DNA of 64,000 nt from Gentiana macrophylla (lineage: Eukaryota; Streptophyta; Magnoliopsida; Gentianales; Gentianaceae). Below are positions 35,037 through 45,175 of the stretch, piece by piece. The notes under the pieces were generated by a model. It saw only the letters and a program-made list of their open reading frames with translations, was not told the DNA's origin and did no database searches. The stretch is from the NCBI GenBank assembly GCA_026214975.1, contig CM047809.1, positions 25,208,241-25,272,240 on the forward strand, given 5' to 3'. How positions within the stretch are numbered: position 1 is the first letter of the stretch; each line of letters opens with the position of its first letter. The position numbers were made by a program, and so were the translations under genes.

Positions 35037-36116
35037 ATGCAAGAGGTGGTCAAGAAGGAGATTATCAAGCTTTTATGTATGGGTATCATATACGCAATCG
35101 CTGACAGTGAATGGGTATCCCCTACTCAGGTAGTTCCCATGAAAGGAGGGATTACTATTAAGAAAAATGAGAAGGGAGAAGAAATAGCATTGAGGCTTGT
35201 TACTGGTTACAGGGTCTGCATTGATTACAGGAAACTCAATGAGGTAACAATGAAAGATCACTTCCCCCTTCCATTCATTGACCAGATGCTAGAGCGCCTG
35301 GCGGGACATGCATTCTACTGTTTCCTGGATGGATACTCAGGTTATTTCCAGATACCCATCGATCCGGTTGACCAAGAAAAGACCACTTTCACCTACCCTT
35401 ACGGTACATTCGCTTACAGGCGGATGCCATTTGGTCTTTGCAATGCCCCAGCTACATTTCAAAGATGTATGCTGGCTATCTTTGACGGGCTAGTTGAAAA
35501 GTGTATGGAAATTTTCATGGATGACTTTTCGGTCTTTGGTCAATCCTTCGATGATTGCCTTGATAATCTTGACCAGGTCTTATCCATATGTGTGGAAAAG
35601 AACTTAGTACTAAATTGGGAAAAGTGCCATTTCATGGTAGATGAGGGAATAGTTCTTGGCCACAAGATCTCCGCCAAAGGTATTGAGGTAGACAGAGCCA
35701 AAGTAGAAGCTATCGAGAAGATGAGTTATCCTAAGAATGTGCACGAAGTCAGAGGTTTTCTTGGACATGTCGGTTTCTATAGGAGATTCATTCAGGACTT
35801 TTCCAAGATAGCCAAGCCCCTGTCTACACTACTTAAAGAAGACGTTTTATTCGATTTTGATGGAAGTTGCAAGCAAGCGTTTGAGGAGCTTAAAAGTCGA
35901 TTAATCTACTGCACCGTCCTTATTTACTTTGACCGAATCTCCCTTCGAGCTTATGTGCGATGTCAAACTATCTTGTTGCGCATCTTAGGACATAGAATAA
36001 AAGGAAATTCCAGCCAATCTATTACGCCAATCACACTAAATCCATCTCAAGTAAACTACACGGCGATGAAAAAAGGAATTATTGGCCGTAGTCTTTGCTA
36101 TGGACAAGTTTCGTAG
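35037..36116 (+). pseudogene. RLG-2 reverse transcriptase (best-preserved RT here)
   Basis: About 300 residues of gypsy RT run in one frame: VKKEIIKLLCMGIIYAIA, RVCIDYRKLNEVTMKDHFPL, FLDGYSGYFQIPIDP (first Asp), RMPFGLCNAPATFQRCM, and IFMDDFSVFGQS with catalytic FMDD. Then GHKISAKGIEVDRAKVEAI and FLGHVGFYRRFIQDF, the RT thumb/connection. From about 35900 the sequence no longer matches well and RNase H is split by a further frameshift. RT synthesises element DNA from its RNA; the catalytic motifs are intact, but the polyprotein is not. Confidence 0.88.
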
Positions 36117-36320
36117 TTACTTGTTGGGTGCTCAAGTAGTTGTGTGGGTGATCACGCCGCTTATGATACTTGATGACAAAGAAAGAGGCTAAACCGCGTT
36201 TACTACGTTGGATACTGACCCTACAAGAGTTCGATGTCCAGATTAAAGACAAAAATGGCAGTGAAAACGTAGTGGCTGATCACGTTTCAAGAATGTTGAG
36301 TGAGAAAAAGGATGACCCTG
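36020..36320 (+). pseudogene. RLG-2 RNase H remnant
   Basis: NPSQVNYTAMKKG, then in shifted frame FAMDKFRSYLLGAQVV, then [20 protein letters not shown] and [11 protein letters not shown]. These are the gypsy RNase H and its end. The central FTDHAAL motif is scrambled around 36150 by small indels. Confidence 0.7.
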
Positions 36321-37972
36321 ACGATATAGATCTTTACTTTCCTCTGGAGAATGTCATGCTTATCGACGGTTGTGCTCCAGATGTTCTATGGTATTCTTCC
36401 ATCGTAAACTACCTTCATTCCCAATATCTTGATCCAGAATTGTCTTATCAGGAGAAGAAGAAATTTTTCTCTGATTTTAAAAAATTCGTTTGGGATGAAC
36501 CTTACCTCTTCAAGATTTGTAAAGATGGTTTGCTGAGAAGATGTGTTCCAGAATCCGAGCAACGTGATATTATTGAGCAATGCCACAGTGGACCCACTGG
36601 CGGTCACTTTGGTCCTTGGAAAACCGTTGCTAAAATCTTTCAATCCGGCTTCTATTGGCCCACGATCTTTAAAGATACAGAAGCTTTCTGTAAAGCTTGT
36701 GATAGGTGTCAAAGAACCGGAACTTTAACAAGGCGTTTCGACATGCCATTGAAACCCATCCTAGAATGCGAAGTCTTTGATGTATGGGGTATCGATTTTA
36801 TGGGACCATTCCCATCATCTTGTGGAAATAAATACATCTTAGTCTGCGTGGATTATGTATCGAAATGTGTGGAGGCACAAGCCACGTCTCACAATGATCA
36901 TAAGACGGTCATGAAGTTTCTAATGAAGAACATCTTCGTGAGATTCGGGTGTCCACACGCCTTGATTAGTGATGAAGGGACACACTTTTGCAACTGACCT
37001 CTGGAGAAAGTGCTTGAGAAATATGGTGTCCGGCATAAAACTGGTACACCATATCATCCTATGACTAGTGGTCGGTTTGAGAGAAGCAACCAAAGTTTAA
37101 AGAAGATCCTGGAAAACAGATTAATGATCATAGAAAAGATGAGTCTAAAAGTCGGATGATGTCTTGTGGGCATATCGAATCGCCTATAAGACCCCATGGG
37201 TACATCACCCTATCAAATGGTATATGGTAAACCATGCCACTTACCAATCGAGTTAGAGCATAGAGCGTATTGGGCCATGAAGTTTTTAAACTTCGATACC
37301 CAATCTTGTGGAAAACATCGATTGCAACAGTTGCATGAGTTAGACGAATTTAGACTTCAGGCCTACGAAAGCGCCAGGATAAGTAAGGAAAAGACGAAAC
37401 TCCTTCACGATGCCAAAATCAAGAAGCGAGAATTCCAAGTTGGGGAACAAGTTTTATTGTACAATTCCAGGTTACATCTGTTCCCTGGTAAGCTGAGGAC
37501 ACGATGGTCCGGTCCCTTTGAAATTCTCCAAATCATTCCTGGAGGTGTTTTAGAAATACGAGGTTATGGTGACCAGCCGTTCCGAGTGAATGGTCAAAGG
37601 TGCAAGCATTACATTGGTCAAGCCAAGGAACAGCCTTTCATTATTCGGTTCCTCGATATCCTCGGGTGTGGTACTTCAGAAGTCAATAAATTTGACGAGT
37701 TTTCACCCGATCTATTTTCTGAGGATGACGGTAGTGGTCCTTCTGAAGAAGTTCTAGCAGGTAGTTGGGACATGGAAGAGTTTGAGAAGGAGCAACGGAT
37801 GAAACGTCGTCAGAAGAAGAAGAAATCAACCATGGGGAGAATTAAACAGGTATGGAAGGCAATTAAAGAATTAACCCCATGTGTTAGATGTTGTTTCTGC
37901 AACCGCACTACTGATCAAAGCCTACATGAGGTAGTGGCTGGCAGAAAAGTTAAATGGCCTGATCCAGGCTGA
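36320..37972 (+). pseudogene. RLG-2 integrase with chromodomain-free tail
   Basis: Zinc-binding part [17 protein letters not shown] and [12 protein letters not shown], core with [10 protein letters not shown] (first Asp) and [13 protein letters not shown] (second Asp), then a TGA at about 36998. The Glu region follows in the same frame but is altered (TSGRFERSNQSLKKILE, where the family has GQVEVSNRE). After a frameshift at about 37155 come GTSPYQMVYGKPCHLPIEL, REFQVGEQVLLYNSRLHLF and FRVNGQRCKHYI. The last about 100 residues are acidic then basic (KRRQKKKKS), with a cysteine cluster CVRCCFC near the end. Confidence 0.83.
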
Positions 37973-37984
37973 GCTAAAAGAGTT

Positions 37985-38028
37985 TCGAGCTAACGACATT
38001 AACCAAAAGCGCCACTAAGGGGCTACCT
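37985..38028 (+). repeat. Post-pol conserved box, copy 1 (degenerate)
   Basis: CGAGCTAACGACATTAACC followed by AAAAGCGCCACTAAGGGGCT. It is the same box as at 38563-38613 (GAGCAAACGACGTTAAAC, AAAAGCGCTCGGTGGGAGG), so the two copies bracket the orphan ORF. Confidence 0.6.
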
Positions 38029-38145
38029 AGATATCCTTTATTATATTAGTACTCTCTTTTATGTTTTTTTTCTTTGATTTAGTTTTTATCTTAAGTCTAA
38101 TTAAGATTTTGTTTGAATCTGTTCAGTTTAGCTGTGTTTTTAGAT

Positions 38146-38544
38146 ATGGATTACGGAGTTCTACCACAGGAGTTTCCTTTCATTAGTAGGATCCCACTTA
38201 TCACTCTAGGTGACGGACCGGGAGGGACTATCATTTTGGACGTAGACTTTGATATTAGTACCCCCATCAGGACCGTTACTTATGTTCTCATTGTACACCG
38301 ATCTTCGGGAGGTGGAGATTTTAGTTCAGAGGACCTACAGGTGACTTTAGGACGACCGTATACAATCCTCAATGATCCGATGCTGACTGACTTGGCGCTA
38401 GTGCTGCAAGCTGAGCATTTTCAAGGAATGGATGTTGCTGGCGAGGACTGGGCTCTACAGGATGAGTTTGATTTTCCTCCTGCTATTGACATGCTCCGCC
38501 GTCTGATCCGAATTGTGGTTTGGGCGGAGATTTATGATGACTAG
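38146..38544 (+). CDS. RLG-2 orphan ORF between pol and env-position ORF (132 aa)
   Basis: An intact reading frame from the ATG at 38146 (MDYGVLPQEF) to TGA at 38542. I do not recognise the product. The protein looks rich in beta strand: IPLITLGDGPGG, TIILDVDF, TVTYVLIVHRSSGG. It then has LQVTLGRPYTILNDPML, which resembles the protease C-terminal LILGRPFLATARALI type motif, and a C-terminal acidic/hydrophobic stretch. No transmembrane segment or signal peptide is obvious. It sits in the element between two copies of a conserved box. It could be a small accessory protein, a diverged protease-like duplicate or a chance open frame; an open run of 132 codons in an otherwise shattered element favours a real product in the ancestor. 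Confidence 0.5.
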   Translation: MDYGVLPQEFPFISRIPLITLGDGPGGTIILDVDFDISTPIRTVTYVLIVHRSSGGGDFSSEDLQVTLGRPYTILNDPMLTDLALVLQAEHFQGMDVAGEDWALQDEFDFPPAIDMLRRLIRIVVWAEIYDD

Positions 38545-38562
38545 CGTCGTTAGGCCGTTTCG

Positions 38563-38613
38563 TCGAGCAAACGACGTTAAACAAAAGCGCTCGGTGGGAG
38601 GCAACCCACTATT
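38563..38613 (+). repeat. Post-pol conserved box, copy 2
   Basis: GAGCAAACGACGTTAAAC, AAAAGCGCTCGGTGGGAGG and CAACCCA in series. This kind of GGTGGGAGGCAACCCA box commonly follows pol in plant Athila/Tat elements. It is paired with the degenerate copy at 37985. Confidence 0.6.
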
Positions 38614-38741
38614 TTCTAGTGTTTTTGTGTGTTTTCCAGTTTTAATTTATTATTTGAAGCTTTGTATGAATTTTTATAATGGAATAAGAGTTGAATTTGT
38701 TTTGAATGAAAAAATTCATAGTTTTTGCTGAATTCTGCCTC

Positions 38742-39005
38742 AGACATGCGTCCATGACTTTGGACGCCCGTCTGATTTGTGTCTGCCTTGGACGAGCGTC
38801 CACACTTCCTGAACGCCCGTCCGTCCTTTGGAAATATTGGACGAGCGTCAAAATTTCTTGAACACCCGTCTGCAAGATTCCCTCCAACTCTGTTCAAAAA
38901 TTGACAACCTGGACGAGCGTCTGAATATCTGGACGCCCGTCCAGTTAATAAGATCCCCAGCTGAACGCCCGTCCAGTTTCGTGGACGCCCGTTCGGACCT
39001 GCGTC
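38742..39005 (+). repeat. RLG-2 GGACG..CGTCC motif array upstream of env-position ORF
   Basis: About ten imperfect copies of self-complementary words such as GGACGAGCGTCC and TGGACGCCCGTCC, spaced by 10-40 bases. The same words occur in the RLG-2 LTR at about 42868-43075. They have no coding meaning and no resemblance to the surrounding AT-rich sequence. Confidence 0.8.
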
Positions 39006-39602
39006 TATAAAGACCCCTGCTTCCCGAATTTATTTCAAATCAGAATTTTCAAAATTGCAAAACCCGACTTTTGCCCTCCTTGTGCCCTAAATTCTTCGTT
39101 TCTAAACCAAATTGAGCGATTCAAGGCTCTATCAACAGCTCTCAATCCCCTCTTTTCGAATTTTCAAACCAAATCCTCCAACACACAACCGTTTTTCAAT
39201 CCAGTAACCTAGCTCGTGCGGTTTCATAGAAGAAAAAATTCAATTTTTGTGTTCGATTTGGCATTGTTTGGGCTTCTAATCCTCTTTCTCATCATTCCAT
39301 CATCCTACTTGGTAAGTTTTTATCAACTTTTCTTAGATTATTTCACGTTTTTTTTTTGAATTCGATCTTCGAGTCGACTCTTTTATATGAATCTTCCCTT
39401 ATTTGTTTTCTTTCTTTTGTTTTGTTTTTGTTTCTTGTTCTGTTGATGATTGGGGTGATGTTGATGGTTCTGGATGGGTTGCATTGTGGTTTTGGTGTTG
39501 GTTTGGTGTGAATTGGTTTTGAAATCCCGTTTGGAAGATAAACGGGTGGTTTGTTTGAATTGTGGTTTGGGGATGGTTGTGGTTTAGCCTAAGTTAATCA
39601 AG
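39006..39602 (+). other. RLG-2 leader upstream of env-position ORF
   Basis: Non-coding. A TATA-like CTATAAAG lies at about 39004. A good splice donor TTG-GTAAGT lies at about 39311 and an acceptor-like AAG at about 39600, directly before the ORF. This could be an intron in a spliced subgenomic message for the downstream ORF, but that is inference. Confidence 0.4.
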
Positions 39603-41053
39603 GTGCGTAAAGGGGCACAAAAGAGGCATGGTAAGGGAGTTGCCACTGAACCGAGTAAGAGGCCAAAAGTCATAGACCCTGCCTTAGTTGATCCTAACCG
39701 GGGTGTGCTTATAAGAGAACGTCTTCCTAGGGCTACACAAGCTCCATCTAGAGCACCACTACGTGATGAGTCTGAATCTAGTTCGGATACTGATGATGAT
39801 GTGCCTTTGGTGAGATTTCCTAGGGGTGACCGGAGTGGTGAGGCATCTAGGCCTAGACAGGAGGATGCAAGTGAAGGGGTTGAGCCACCTAGACAGAACG
39901 TTAGACCTCCAGTTCCTATGCCATTAGCTCGTCGGTTCATAAACCCTAAGGCTCTTGATGTGTACAACAAGCATTATTTAGCCCGAACAATGTTAATTGA
40001 GAGGGCTGTTTTAGAGACTCACGTTGACCCTTTGTTTATGAAGTTATTGAAGGATAGGAAGTGGGGGGCATTGATGGTAACCCCGACGACTCCGGTTAAT
40101 GCTACATTGGTCCGAGAGTTTTATGCCAATTGCTCAGAAACAGATTTGGAAGCCGGAGTTGTGATGGTTAGGGGAGTAAAGGTGCCGTTTACGCCTAAGG
40201 TTATAAACGAGAAATATACCTTGGCACCTTTTGAGGGGTTGGACTATAAGGAGGCAATAAAGGCCAAGCAGGATGCGTGAGAGGATCCGTTGGAGGAGTT
40301 GCGATTGTTAGTGTGCCCGGAGGTGCCGTGGACACTTAGACCGGGGGGAGATAGGAAGGAATTGGTCATAACAAGTTGGACGAAGGATTGGAAGGTCCAA
40401 TGTCGGTTTGTTCAGAACAGGTTGTACCTAAGAACAACCTGACTCATTTTCACATTGGTGACCTCGGGATGTTATATGCGTTGAACTTCAAGCTGAATGT
40501 CGATGTAGGACAAGCAATTTTCGACGAGATAGCCATGAATCAGAAGGTCTATGCTAGGTGTTTGATATGTCAACATTTGATCCACAGTCTCTGTCAAGAT
40601 GCTAGGGTTCCCGAGTACAAAAATGATCACAAGCCGAAGAATCCTAGATGCTTGCAGCGGGAGAAAGTACGATCTTCGGGACATCTGAGGCAGCACGTGA
40701 GCCCGGTTCATCTTCAGCCCCACCTCGAGCATCTTCCCTTCCATCGTTATCTCCCTCAGTCTGGATGAGGTTGAGTATGGCTAACAGTATACGGAATTGG
40801 ATGGAGGATATGAGGACTTCTCATAACAATATCTTATCTATTTTACGGTGTATAAGTGAGGGCCGGCCTCCGAGGGACGGCACAGTCTCTTCAACCCGAG
40901 CATTATAGATTACGCTTTATTCGGACGAGGTTCAAAGAAGCCATTGCGGATGTTCTTCACGAATCTGAGTCGTCTTCGGATGAGGAGCAGACTGACTCTC
41001 CTCCGGGTGGAGCACCTCCTGCTGATGATTCTACGGCACTGGGGCAGACCTGA
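39603..41053 (+). pseudogene. RLG-2 env-position ORF, putative plant transposon protein domain
   Basis: The N-terminal part is charged and disordered (KRPKVIDPALV, ESSSDTDDDVPLVRFPRG). A globular part follows: ARRFINPKALDVYNKHYLA, WGALMVTPTTPVNATLVREF, VRGVKVPFTPKVINEKY, then after a TGA (40278) and a frameshift near 40350, HFHIGDLGMLYALNFKLNV and LICQHLIHSLCQDARVPEY. After another shift the tail is serine/proline-rich and acidic (ESESSSDEEQTDSPPGG). The pattern fits the plant-specific domain that Pfam lists as a putative plant transposon protein (related to Athila ORF1); family assignment is from memory. No ATG is at the start; AAG stands where one would be expected. There is no transmembrane segment, so an envelope role is not supported. 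Confidence 0.6.
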
Positions 41054-42537
41054 TGTTATGATTCTAGCTTCTATTTTTGCTGATGAGATGCTTGTATTGT
41101 CCTACTACTTTTTCATTATTTGATTCAGTGTACTTTTCATGATTAGCTACTGTCAGTTCTCGTTGCTGTATTTTTTCTGGATGAATCATGTAAGCCTTAA
41201 GGCATTCCGTACTTTCAATTCACTTTCCTATGCTTTCAATTTTCATTGTATTGCATTGCTTCATCTTTTGATATAATTCGATTTTACTATATCGTTTCAT
41301 TTTGGTATAATTTCCACATTTTCCCTGAGATTTTTCCATGTTTGTCGAGTAGTGCAGGTATATTTCTAACGGTATTGTCGAACTAGCTTTTACATCGTGC
41401 TGATACGAGTTCTATTTGTCGCTACGAAGGCTCCGGCCTGACCAACGATTCGAGTATCTGTTACAATCAGCTAAGTATTTTGGCTCTTAATAAATTCTGC
41501 ACAACCTGAGGACATGTTGTGGTTTAAGTGTGGGGGAGGGGAATGGTATGTGTATCGATCATTTGCTTAGTTCGTTATGTTTCTATGCAAAATGAGCTAA
41601 ATTTTTCAAAATTTTTGTTCTGTCCCGAGTAAGCAATGCATACTCTTTGTTCGTTTTTATAGTCATTGATGCTATATACTGTATGTCCAGTAAGTTAGTT
41701 GTTTCACCCGATATATATTTTTCATGAGCCATAGTGAATGATGAGCTAAAATATAAAGCTATACCCTTTTTTATTAGTGACTTTTGTTATCTTATAAGTC
41801 GTGTGCTTAGTGCTAACGTATGTATCATGACGATCATGATAGTTTGTGTTTAGATCCAGAGTATGATATACTGTGAATATCTGAGGTTTGAATGTAATAA
41901 GTAAAACGTAACTAAAGTTGTTGACAAAGTTGAATTTTAAATGAATAAGTTGTGTGTGTCGGAAGCTGGTCGATGATTGGAGTGAGGTAGGGCATATCTC
42001 GAATGTCCTATACCACTATGATGACCAAAAGCTCACGACAGTCAGAAAAAGCTGCCTTATGATTTGAGTAAGGTAGGGTATATCTCGAATATCCTATTCT
42101 GCTATGACAGGGCAAGAGCTCATTCTGATGTGTGTTTAAAAGTGGAATAGTTAAATCAACTTGCAATAAGAAGTGGTGTGAAATGAATAAAAGACTTAGT
42201 TATCACATATCTTATCCCCAGTATAAACTGACAGATATGTTGTAGGGATTATCCTCTGAGTATGTCCGAAAGGTCCTAAATACCTTCTATCATCCTTTTC
42301 GGGATATGTTACGTTTTGTAGGGTACATCTTATAAGTATCATTTATCGCTAGTTTAAAGGGGGGTATTAGCTAATTTGCTTTGAAATTTTCAAGTTTGGA
42401 CTTAGTGGAAGTTTGTTATGGCTCTGCACACACTGGGGTGAACCTCTAAGTTATTGAATATGTATTATATTTGCTGAGATGTCTATCTTTTCTCGAGCCT
42501 TTACCTTGTCTTGTTTTACTCGGGACGAGCAAAAGCT
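41054..42537 (+). other. RLG-2 non-coding 3' region
   Basis: No coding motif. It holds a second PPT-like box at 41523-41542 and a pair of related phrases GGGCATATCTCGAATGTCCTA (split here for length: GGGCATATCTC, GAATGTCCTA) at about 41991 and about 42066. The phrase CTCGGGACGAGCAAAAGC near 42520 matches that before the RLG-1 PPT. Confidence 0.55.
41523..41542 (+). promoter_or_regulatory. RLG-2 second (internal) PPT-like box
   Basis: TTTAAGTGTGGGGGAGGGGA, preceded by GAGGACATGTTGTGG. It lies about 1.0 kb before the LTR-adjacent PPT and matches equivalent boxes in RLG-1, RLG-3 and RLG-4. Confidence 0.65.
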
Positions 42538-42551
42538 AAGTGTGGGGGAGT
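42538..42551 (+). promoter_or_regulatory. RLG-2 polypurine tract
   Basis: AAGTGTGGGGGAGT directly before the LTR start TGTTAAGGGTG. Confidence 0.8.
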
Positions 42552-44100
42552 TGTTAAGGGTGATTTTATATGATTTATATCGTTATATCTTGTAACAATT
42601 CTCTCCATATTCGTATAATTTGCATAGGAATTGAGTGTTTAACTGGTTTATTGAGCAAGTAAGGTTTGAAACGGTTTAATCGCAAAGTTAGTGGATTTAT
42701 GGGGTTTTATTGTTGATTTTATATTAATTTGGATGATATTACACTTTGCCATGTTTTATTATCTTGTAGATACACGAAATTGGTTCAAAAGAGGATTAAA
42801 AGATGTTAAGGATCGAAGTTATATGAAGAAAAAGAGATAAAGATAAGAAAATCGATTTTTGATCAAGTGAACGCACGTCCTAAGTCCCGTCCAGTGGACG
42901 GGCGTCTAAGCAAGTGAACGGGCATCCAGAAGAAGAAACTTGGTTCAGAGTTCTGAGCTATTTAGTGGACGAGCGTCCAAATTAAAGAAGGACGGGCGTC
43001 TGATCATGACTCGGCCCGATTCGAAGTTTGCATGGAAGGCTGAACGAGCGTCTGGTGCAGAGGACGGACGTCCATTGGCCGACATAGCAGCAGCCGCCTT
43101 AAAATTCTATATATAGCTGCGTTATTTACAACAATTCCATCAGATAATTCGAACCCTAAACCCTAGGGGCGGCTCAGTTTTTATTGCTTTTATTTTCTAG
43201 TTAGATTCAAGCACTTTTATGTATTTTTACTCAAACAAATTCGAGCTTCAAAGTGATGTTTAGAGGCTAGACCTCCCTTGAACAAGCATTGTGAAGCCAT
43301 CCAACAAACGTATTGATTTCATCTTCGATTGTCTTGTAAGTTTTTAATTCAAAGTTGTATCTTTATTATGCTTATTTTGTTCTTATGCAATTTATATCGA
43401 AAGATCTTTGCATGTATGATGTTTGGCTTTGATGAGAATCATGTTAAACCCTAGATCGCCATAATAAAGATTAGACCTTTAATCTGAATAACGAGAGTTA
43501 TTAGGTTGGATTTCTAGGCCGGTTAGAAACTTATAAATTTCACACCTTTGGTTAGAAAGCGTTAATCTCTAGATCGAAAGATAGAAGATTAGTAGGCGAA
43601 CTTGTCTAAGAAATTGGGAGTTCATACTTTGGCTAGGTGAATCACAACTTGGTTAGAAACCATGAGACAATCTAGATAGAAATTGATAGTTGTAGGATAG
43701 GTGGATCAATTGCTTGTTCGTTTGTTATTTCATTGATTAAATCACTTGAACTTGAATTGCCTAGTAAATTTACCATCTTTATTTCATAATAGATTTAGAA
43801 TAGATTTAGTTTAGATAATTTGTTCGCAACCATATTTTCCTGGTTTTAGATCTCGATCTTCTGTCCAGTTATTCTTATTGTTAGTTCCGTTTCTCGTTTT
43901 AGTTTTCACTTCTTTATATTCGTATCTTTTAGTAGTAATCGTGACATAGTTAGGTTAGATAATAAAAACTAGTTTAAACAACCCCGATTCCCTGTAAGAT
44001 CGACCCGGTATCAACCTCTATACTACGATCCCTACACTTGGGGTATACCGGATTTATAAATTTATTACTTGTTTATTTTGCTTAGATAAAATCCGTGACA
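42552..44100 (+). repeat. RLG-2 3' LTR
   Basis: TGTTAAGGGTGATTTTATATG at the start to ATCCGTGACA at the end, 1549 bases. It includes GGACG..CGTCC motifs at about 42868-43075, a TATA-like CTATATATAG at about 43110 and the U5 phrase GTAAGATCGACCCGG at about 43996. The coding sequence of copia RLC-D starts at the next base. Confidence 0.8.
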
Positions 44101-44420
44101 AAAAACCATTTCGTGCTATGCATCTTGTGCTTAAGAAAAACCAACCAAGGCACATTCCTGGACACAAGAAGCAACATGAAAACAAGTTTCCTCCTGCATA
44201 TTGGAGAGTGAAAAAGGATGCAAATGCACCAAAAAATGGAGAAAAGTATCAGAATACCTTTAGTAGAAATATTAGAAGCTATTCTGCCATGCCTTATACA
44301 TATGAAGTTGATGACTTCAATTATCCAAAAAGAAGATCCTTTGGATATACACTTGGAGTAGGAGGCATGACTGCTAACAGGCATGGACCCAAATAGTGTT
44401 GGGTACCTAAACATACTTAA
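44101..44420 (+). pseudogene. RLC-D gag C-terminal tail
   Basis: HLVLKKNQPRHIPGHKK and then NKFPPAYWRVKKDAN, a basic stretch, and GPK-stop-CWVPKH near 44395-44415. WVPK just before the protease is typical of SIRE-like copia gag ends. No complete zinc knuckle is left because RLG-2 cut the gene upstream. Confidence 0.55.
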
Positions 44421-44702
44421 CTTGTTTTGTAGGATGTCTGGTACATAAATAGTGGGTGTTCCAGACACATGACAGGGAATAAGAGATGGTTGAATGATTT
44501 TAAATCTTTTGAAGGACCCAAAATAACATTTGGAGGCAAAGAAAACCCATGCAAAATTAAGGGGGAAGGCATAATGCTCAAAAATAGCTTGAACATTCAA
44601 AATGTAGCCTATTTTAAAGGACTAAACTTCAATTTGCTAAGTATTAGTCAATTATGTGACAAAGGCTACAATGTGCACTTCAACAAGGAAGGATCAAAGT
44701 GA
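44421..44702 (+). pseudogene. RLC-D protease with Asp-to-Asn active-site change
   Basis: The motif reads WYINSGCSRHMTGNKRWL; the family has WYLDSGCSRHMTG. The catalytic Asp codon is AAT (Asn) at 44448-44450, so the enzyme would be dead even with an open frame. GGKENPCKIKGEGIM and NVAYFKGLNFNLLSISQL follow as usual. Confidence 0.85.
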
Positions 44703-45175
44703 TTCACAGCCAATCCAACACAGTTTTACTTGCAGGAAGAAGAGAAGATAACATGTATGTAGTAGATTGGAAGACAGCAAGAGCAGAAACATGTTTGCTT
44801 GTCAAAAGTAAACAATCAACCAGCTGGATTTGGCATAGGAGATTGAATCATCTCAACTTCAAAACCATCAACACACTGTCAAAGAACAAGTTAGTTGAAG
44901 GCTTACCAGAGATCACTTTCAAAAAGGAAAGTCTCTGTGATGCATGTCAAAAAGGGAAGCAAATCAAAAGCTCTTTCAAGTCAAAGCCCTATCAATCAAC
45001 AACAAGAATCTTACATCTATTGCATATGGATCTTTTTGGACCAGTCACACCAGTCAGTGTAAGTGAAAATAAATACACTCTAGTAGTGGTGGATGACTTT
45101 TCCAAATTCACCTGGACCATATTCATGAACAAGAAAATAGAGACACTCAAAAAACTGCCGGATTTGTTTATATGA
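44699..45175 (+). pseudogene. RLC-D GAG-pre-integrase and integrase N-terminal half
   Basis: WIWHRRLNHLNFKTINTLSK, CDACQKGKQIKSSF, LLHMDLFGPVTPVS (first catalytic Asp), YTLVVVDDFSKFTWTIFM. The core then breaks off: the second Asp (SDHGGEF type) and the Glu are missing, and at about 45170 the sequence jumps to the integrase-RT linker. This is an internal deletion of several hundred bases. Confidence 0.8.

Larger units (their letters stand above)
34315..44100 (+). mobile_element. RLG-2: Athila-like gypsy element, 5' end missing
   Basis: Plus-strand order: end of the protease, RT, RNase H, integrase with chromodomain-free tail, an orphan ORF, a repeat-rich leader, an env-position ORF, a non-coding stretch with a second PPT-like box, PPT and 3' LTR. 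The 5' LTR, gag and protease N-terminus are missing. It also ends directly in the coding sequence of copia RLC-D at 44101, so RLC-D was its target. Confidence 0.85.
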
